From Streptosporangiaceae bacterium (GTDB lineage: Bacteria; Actinomycetota; Actinomycetes; Streptosporangiales; Streptosporangiaceae): 9,700 nucleotides of DNA. The notes below the pieces were generated by a model. The model was not told where the DNA came from. It worked only from the letters and a program-made list of their open reading frames with translations, and ran no database searches. This document shows positions 6,442 to 9,700 of this stretch, in pieces. The first letter of the stretch is position 1. The number at the start of each line of letters is the position of its first letter. Made by a program: the position numbers and the translations under genes. The stretch covers positions 1-9,700 of the forward strand of contig JASHTQ010000085.1 of assembly GCA_030040475.1 (NCBI GenBank), given 5' to 3'.

Positions 6442-6743
6442 ACCGGCGGCATCGACCGGCCCCGGGCTGCCGTGGGCTCGTGCCGGGGCTGCCGAGGCTC
6501 GGCTGCCGGCGTGACCGGGGTAGTGTCCACCTCGATCAGGTCAGCGGGCCCGCATTCCAGCGCGGTGCACAGCGCGGCCAGCGTGGACAGCTTGACCTGG
6601 GCCGGAGCCTTGGTGAGCAGCGCCGAGACCGACGCCGAGGAGATCTGCAGCCCTGCTCGCTCGGCCAGCAGCCGGCGCAGCTGGGCGCCGGTCCACACCT
6701 CACGCTGGGCCGCGGCCATCCGCAGCCGCCACTTAACGTCCAT
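6438..6743 (-). CDS. Small Xre/Cro-type helix-turn-helix protein of the recombinase operon
   Basis: The product is 101 aa. Residues ~5-72 match the HTH_26/Xre fold: WTGAQLRRLLAERAGLQISS followed by ASVSALLTKAPAQVKLSTLA, ending ALCTALECGPADLIEVD, the standard end of this domain. The tail (~73-101) is Pro/Arg-rich and likely disordered. The ATG at 6743 overlaps the end of the integrase gene by 11 bases, with GAGGACGAGG as ribosome site, and the stop overlaps the next GTG by four bases. All three genes are therefore coupled. It could repress the operon or act as an excision/directionality factor; Tn554 likewise carries a small third transposition protein, TnpC, but no homology is claimed. Confidence 0.87.
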   Translation of the reverse strand: MDVKWRLRMAAAQREVWTGAQLRRLLAERAGLQISSASVSALLTKAPAQVKLSTLAALCTALECGPADLIEVDTTPVTPAAEPRQPRHEPTAARGRSMPPV

Positions 6744-7794
6744 CCTCGTCCTCCGCGAACTTGGCCAGGGCACCGGACACCGCGCGCCGGTAGGCATCCT
6801 CCACGAACGTGGCCGAGGGCGAGACGTACCGCATCGTGGTGCCGATCTGCCAGTGCCCGAGCATCTGCTGGATGGCCACCAAGTCGACCCCCCGCTCATA
6901 GTTGTGGGTCGCGCACGCATGGCGAAGCGTGTGCGGGGTGAACCGGTCGCCGGCCGGGCGGCCCTCCAGGTCGAGCAGGTGACGCAGCCGGTTGCGGACC
7001 GTACCCCGGTGCATCCGGCCGCCTCCCTCATCGCAGAACAACGCCGCCGATCCCGGGAACCGGGTGCGCACGTCATCGGTGAACCAGCGCAAGATCAGGT
7101 CCAGCCCGTCCAGCATCGGCACCCACCGCGGCCGCGGCCCTGACGTTTTGGCGCCCTTGCCGAACCGGACATGGATCTTGCCGAACGGACCCCGGCCGAA
7201 ATGCAGGTCCCCCAGCTCCAGCGAGGCCGCCTCCTCCGCCCGCAGCCCCGCGTGATACAGCGTCCGGTACAGCGCATAGTCCCGCCCGGCCGAACCGAAC
7301 TTCCGCGCCGTGGCGACCCGCTCCCGCAAGAACTCGAAGAACTCCGCCAGCCGCTCCGCAGACGGCGGCGCCATCGCCGACGCCGAGTCGTTCGCCACAT
7401 GCCGGGCCGCGTTGAACTCATCCAGCGGGCTCTCCAGCCGCACGCCGAACCCGGCCTCGATCTCCCCCGCCTTGCGAGCCCCGAGGAACTCGTGGAAACC
7501 CTTGAACGCCTGCACATAGGTGCGCCGGGTCGATGCCGCGATGCCCGCCGCGGCCCAGGCGCCCACCACCCGGTCCACGTCCTCCCGGGTGACCTCCCAG
7601 GCCGGCTTGCCGAACGTCGCCAGCACCCGCTCCAGCCGGCTCGTCGCGCTATCCACCGTGACCTGGCTGAAGCCCCGAGCCACCCACGACGCGGCATACG
7701 CCGCCGCGCAGTCAGCCTGGAACCGCTCCGGATCGGCAGCCACCAGCGGCCCCGCAGCCGCGCCGCCGCGCACCACCCGAAGATCTCCCCGCAT
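6733..7794 (-). CDS. Tyrosine recombinase / integrase with complete active site
   Basis: The product is 353 aa. Residues ~20-110 form the SAM-like core-binding domain (FSQVTVDSATSRLERVLATF, then STRRTYVQAFKGFHEFLGAR). Residues ~145-340 are the catalytic domain. All hallmark residues are present: R185 in HAGLRAEEAASLELGDL, K213 in VRFGKGAKTSG, H288 and R291 in TPHTLRHACATH, H314 in MLGHWQIGTTMRY, and nucleophile Y323. It should cut and rejoin DNA through a 3'-phosphotyrosyl intermediate and drive movement of the surrounding element. ATG 7794 follows a GGGGGA ribosome site. It is the first gene of the operon and overlaps the Xre gene by 11 bases. Nothing suggests inactivation. Confidence 0.96.
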   Translation of the reverse strand: MRGDLRVVRGGAAAGPLVAADPERFQADCAAAYAASWVARGFSQVTVDSATSRLERVLATFGKPAWEVTREDVDRVVGAWAAAGIAASTRRTYVQAFKGFHEFLGARKAGEIEAGFGVRLESPLDEFNAARHVANDSASAMAPPSAERLAEFFEFLRERVATARKFGSAGRDYALYRTLYHAGLRAEEAASLELGDLHFGRGPFGKIHVRFGKGAKTSGPRPRWVPMLDGLDLILRWFTDDVRTRFPGSAALFCDEGGGRMHRGTVRNRLRHLLDLEGRPAGDRFTPHTLRHACATHNYERGVDLVAIQQMLGHWQIGTTMRYVSPSATFVEDAYRRAVSGALAKFAEDEDGR

Positions 7795-7829
7795 GACTTC
7801 CCCCGCCTTGGTTTACCAGCTGACGGCTA

Positions 7830-7858
7830 ACCTTCACGGCCCGCGCCTTCAAAGTCAA
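7830..7858 (-). promoter_or_regulatory. Candidate promoter of the recombinase operon
   Basis: On the minus strand TTGACT (7858-7853) is followed 17 bases later by GAAGGT (7835-7830). The -35 is close to consensus; the -10 keeps only the A at position 2 and T at position 6. It lies about 36 bases upstream of the integrase start, in the only sizeable intergenic space of the element. Confidence 0.45.
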
Positions 7859-7911
7859 CGACCGCCCAGAACAGCGTGTCGCCGCAGGTCACGGGTCAAT
7901 CGGCGCAAATA

Positions 7912-7921
7912 AACGTGTGCG
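7912..7921. repeat. Right-end copy of the 10-bp junction repeat
   Basis: AACGTGTGCG here is identical to 4904-4913 (direct) and complementary to 4888-4897 (inverted). The six bases to its left differ from the spacer at the left junction, and no second perfect inverted arm is present on the element side. Confidence 0.75.
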
Positions 7922-7931
7922 GGTTTCAGTT

Positions 7932-8497
7932 GACCTGCGGATCGGCCGGCGCCTGCACAACCTGAACGACCTGCAGGACGCCGCGCGTGCGATCAACGAC
8001 CGGCTGCTGCACACTGAACGTGCCGGCCAGGGCTGCGTTCATGCGAATCCAGTCTTCGAGCGGATCGCGCACCCCACCGTCGATGCGGCGGGGCGGAGAG
8101 CTACAGCCATGCGCTTTGGCGACTCCCGGGTCCAGGCCCTGGCCGGCGCCTTGTGCGTCACCGTAGGCGCCGTCACCGGCATCACGAACAGGAGCCTGCG
8201 TGCCCTGATGACCGGACTGCCCGGCACCCCGTACTCGATGGCACAGGCCTCCTACGACCTGGCCCGGCTATCCCGCAACCAGCTGATCACCCGCCGCCCC
8301 CACGCCAACACCTACGACCTGACCCCGACGGGCTGGCCCTCGCCATCTTCTGCACCAAGGTCCACGACCGGGTCCTCGCCCCGCTGTTCACCGCCCGGCA
8401 ACCGCCGGCCCCACCGCAACTCCGGGACGCCATACACACCATCGAGCGCCACATCGACCAGCGCCTCGCCGACGCAAGGCCGCCCGCCGCAGCCTGA
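7932..8497 (+). pseudogene. Conserved actinobacterial protein of unknown function, 3' part of the interrupted gene
   Basis: From about GAC 7932 the frame reads DLRIGRRLHNLNDLQDAARA, then INDRLLHTERAGQGCV, FERIAHPTVDA, ALAGALCVTVGAVTGITNRS and SYDLARLSRNQLITRRPH. These are the blocks that follow the left half (3844-4883) in the intact family as I recall it. The frame is open from GTG 7917, but the first residues look like junction sequence. One base is missing at ~8325-8327 (ACC-CC-GAC-GGG), after which frame 2 carries LALAIFCTKVHDRVLAPL and ends ADARPPAAA with TGA 8495-8497. Both halves together give ~535 residues, the expected full length. The middle-to-late segment could be a winged helix; no function is established. 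Confidence 0.82.
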
Positions 8498-8576
8498 CAA
8501 ACTCAGCTCAACTGTCGGAGTCATCGCCCCAAAGGGTCGCTAGGGAGCGGGGGCAAGGCGGGGAGCTTGCGAGCAG

Positions 8577-8594
8577 CGGCATCCGGCCATGCCG
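8577..8594. terminator. Possible weak hairpin between converging genes
   Basis: CGGCAT (8577-8582) and ATGCCG (8589-8594) form a perfect 6-bp stem around CCGGCC. It lies in the 135-base gap (8498-8632) between the converging pseudogene and vapC-like gene. No T-run follows on either strand, so terminator function is only suggested by position. Confidence 0.3.
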
Positions 8595-8632
8595 GGCGGC
8601 GTATCCACCGCTGGTCCTGGTAGGTGAAAGGG

Positions 8633-9070
8633 TCAGGTGGCGGTCAGGTGTGCCGGGGCGACCGGCAGTCCGGCTGTGGCGGCGCCGGTGTGCAGTCGTC
8701 GGTCCCAGACGGCGAGTATGAGGTCCGGATCACCGATGGCCAGGGCGCTGGCGAGGTGTACTGCGTCGGCGCTGCGCAGTGAGTACGAGCGGGCCAGCTG
8801 GCCGGCGTGCCGTTCGACGGCGGCGGTCAGCTCGACCGGGCGGACCGCCGCCCAATGCTGCTCCCAGGCCTGCTCGGCTGTGTCGAGGTCGTGTTCGCTG
8901 AGGTCGTGGTTGCGGCAGGCGGCGGCGAGCGCGGCGCGGACCTCGGGGTAGGCCAGTCGGCTGGCCAGGGCGGCGTCGCAGCCGTCCCACAGCTCGGCGG
9001 CCAGGTCGCTGCCATCTTCCTCGACTACCAGCTTGACCAGGGCGCTGGAGTCGAAGTAGACCAGCGCCAC
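8633..9070 (-). CDS. PIN-domain (VapC-type) ribonuclease toxin
   Basis: The product is 145 aa. PIN-domain acidic residues are D7 in YFDSSALVKLVV, E43 in AYPEVRAALAA, D102 in RSADAVHLASAL and D123 in AVWDRRLHTGA. This is the VapC subtype that pairs with Phd-like antitoxins and differs clearly from the VapC at 1749-2156. The start is GTG 9070, two bases after the stop of the antitoxin gene, so expression should be coupled. It should be a metal-dependent ribonuclease held inactive by the antitoxin; the target RNA is unknown. No sign of damage. Confidence 0.93.
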   Translation of the reverse strand: MALVYFDSSALVKLVVEEDGSDLAAELWDGCDAALASRLAYPEVRAALAAACRNHDLSEHDLDTAEQAWEQHWAAVRPVELTAAVERHAGQLARSYSLRSADAVHLASALAIGDPDLILAVWDRRLHTGAATAGLPVAPAHLTAT

Positions 9071-9072
9071 GG

Positions 9073-9336
9073 TCAGCGCCGCTGGTCGCTGACCAGGTCG
9101 GCGACGGGCCTGCGGGGCCGGGGGCGAGGCTGCCCGGACGCCCGCGGCCGCGGGGCTGCGGCGGCGCGTGCGATGACCCCGTCGGCGGCCAGTCGCTCAA
9201 GGGTGGCAGTGGCGGTAAGGCCGAGCAGCCGTGCGACCGGAGCACCGCGGTCGGTGATGACCACCTCGTCGCCCGCGCGGACCCGGTCGAGGTATTCGCT
9301 AAGGTGAGCTCTCAGCTCGCTGATGGCTACGTCCAT
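9073..9336 (-). CDS. Phd/YefM-type antitoxin
   Basis: The product is 87 aa. The N-terminal half, MDVAISELRAHLSEYLDRVR then AGDEVVITDRGAPVARLLGL, is the classic Phd/YefM DNA-binding and dimerisation domain. The C-terminal half is Ala/Pro/Arg-rich and would bind the toxin. ATG 9336 is chosen because family members begin MxxAISELR; an in-frame ATG at 9375 would add 13 non-family residues. It is followed after two bases by the PIN toxin gene. A TACACT element lies six bases before the ATG, suggesting a leaderless transcript. It probably represses its own promoter. Confidence 0.9.
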   Translation of the reverse strand: MDVAISELRAHLSEYLDRVRAGDEVVITDRGAPVARLLGLTATATLERLAADGVIARAAAAPRPRASGQPRPRPRRPVADLVSDQRR

Positions 9337-9342
9337 ACCTAA

Positions 9343-9376
9343 AGTGTACGCTTCGATCGTTTCTCGTTTGTACAAC
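9343..9376 (-). promoter_or_regulatory. Candidate leaderless promoter and operator of the Phd/PIN operon
   Basis: On the minus strand TACACT (9348-9343) fits TANNNT and is six bases from the A of the ATG at 9336, the spacing expected for a leaderless mRNA. No ribosome site is seen. An imperfect inverted pair on the plus strand, AGTGTAC (9343-9349) and GTACAACT (from about 9371), could be the antitoxin operator. The -35 is not clear. Confidence 0.45.
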
Positions 9377-9700
9377 TACGCCGGCCAGGCCCCCGGGGCA
9401 GGGGAGCAAACGGGGAACAATTCAGGGCTATACCCAGCGACATCGGCCGATTGAACCCGCTGGTAGAGCGACAAGCAGCCACATTCAGCCTTAAGCGGAA
9501 TTTATGGCATGCAAGAGATCAGGGTTTCGAATCCCCTGAGTTCCACAGTATCTTCCGTCTATTCGTTCGAGCAAAAAGAGACACTCGAGTGACAACGACG
9601 CTGGATTCCCGCGCGTCGGAACCATCTGAATGCAGGATGCTGGGCTGAGTCCGACGATGCGGACAGGGGCATCCGACCAGCTTAGCGACGTAACAGCTAC
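9376..9700. other. Gene-free right end holding the tRNA-Ala fragment
   Basis: Besides the tRNA fragment (9504-9547) and the D-arm-like GCTGGTAGAGCG at 9459-9470, I see no gene. The reading frame at 9451-9648 crosses the tRNA fragment and has no third-position bias, so it is unlikely to be coding. Confidence 0.5.
9504..9547 (+). tRNA. 3' fragment of tRNA-Ala(GGC), probable attachment-site remnant
   Basis: ATGGCAT (9504-9510) is an anticodon loop with GGC at 9506-9508. GCAAG (9511-9515) is the 3' side of its stem and AGATC the variable loop. AGGGT-TTCGAAT-CCCCT (9521-9537) is the T arm with one mismatched pair. GAGTTCC (9538-9544) is the 3' acceptor strand, followed by A73 and CA. The T at the position-70 equivalent fits the G3:U70 identity pair of tRNA-Ala. 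The 5' anticodon stem strand (CTTGC expected just before 9504) is absent. A D-arm-like GCTGGTAGAGCG lies at 9459-9470 but is separated by 33 bases. It is therefore not a functional tRNA. Partial 3' tRNA copies typically mark the far end of an integrated element. Confidence 0.62.

Larger units (their letters stand above)
4888..7921 (-). mobile_element. Tyrosine-recombinase trio element inserted in the conserved gene
   Basis: About 3.0 kb separates the two halves of the gene 3844-8497. It is filled almost entirely by three overlapping minus-strand genes: a tyrosine recombinase, an Xre protein, and a zinc-ribbon plus recombinase-like protein. CGCACACGTT lies at 4888-4897 and its complement AACGTGTGCG at 7912-7921, giving terminal inverted repeats. 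AACGTGTGCG also occurs at 4904-4913, giving a direct repeat that bounds 3008 bp. From the reading frame of the split gene the foreign DNA would be 4884-7931. The exact ends are uncertain within ~20 bp. There is no cargo, so it appears to be a minimal self-mobile unit. Confidence 0.78.

Noticed and set aside
5725..7143. Long plus-strand open frame (~472 codons)
   Set aside because: It lies opposite the Xre gene and parts of both recombinase genes, which have clear motifs and overlapping starts and stops. The plus-strand product is low-complexity Gly/Ala/Arg with no family features, so it is a high-GC shadow.
4930..7794. RIT element (three tyrosine recombinases in tandem)
   Set aside because: Only two of the three proteins have a recombinase fold; the middle one is a 101-aa Xre helix-turn-helix protein.
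9451..9648. 65-codon plus-strand frame at the right end
   Set aside because: It overlaps the tRNA-Ala fragment and lacks third-position G/C preference.

Overview
The window is high-GC DNA with strong G/C preference at third codon positions, GTG starts and overlapping stop/start codons, as in an actinomycete. The genus cannot be named from the sequence. It reads as an accessory region built from mobile DNA. No housekeeping gene is visible apart from a 3' fragment of a tRNA-Ala.

Layout, left to right. (1) 3-641 is the 3' part of an IS5-type transposase that appears to have lost one catalytic Asp, translationally coupled to a 146-aa coiled-coil plus winged-helix protein (638-1078). (2) 1158-1283 is a short reading frame with coding-like codon use and no clear start. 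(3) 1498-2156 is a vapB-vapC toxin-antitoxin pair with a nested palindrome in its promoter. (4) 2462-2583 is the C-terminal remnant of an IS982-type transposase. (5) 2726-3838 is a putative 1.1-kb transposon-like unit. It carries only a SAM-dependent methyltransferase gene (2883-3674) and is bounded by inverted ends, each with three copies of a ~20-bp repeat in mirrored spacing. (6) 3844-4883 and 7932-8497 are the two halves of one ~535-residue gene of a conserved family of unknown function. Each half also has a one-base deletion. (7) Between the halves lies a ~3.0-kb element on the minus strand. It encodes a complete tyrosine recombinase, a 101-aa Xre-type helix-turn-helix protein and a 503-aa protein with eight CxxC pairs fused to a degenerate tyrosine recombinase domain. 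The three genes overlap in one operon, and the element is bounded by a 10-bp sequence present in inverted and direct copies. (8) 8633-9336 (minus) is a second toxin-antitoxin pair, Phd/VapB-like plus PIN toxin. (9) 9504-9547 is the 3' part of a tRNA-Ala(GGC), from anticodon loop to discriminator base, of the kind left as an attachment site by integrating elements.

How the parts relate. The recombinase trio is probably the complete mobility module of the element that split the conserved gene. Its composition (about 350-aa recombinase, small protein, larger second recombinase) resembles the tnpA/tnpB/tnpC set of Tn554, although gene order and domains differ. The methyltransferase unit has ends but no transposase, so if mobile it would need one supplied in trans. 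The two toxin-antitoxin pairs may stabilise the island. The trio with its zinc-ribbon/degenerate recombinase, and the repeat-bounded methyltransferase unit, are the two most notable items.
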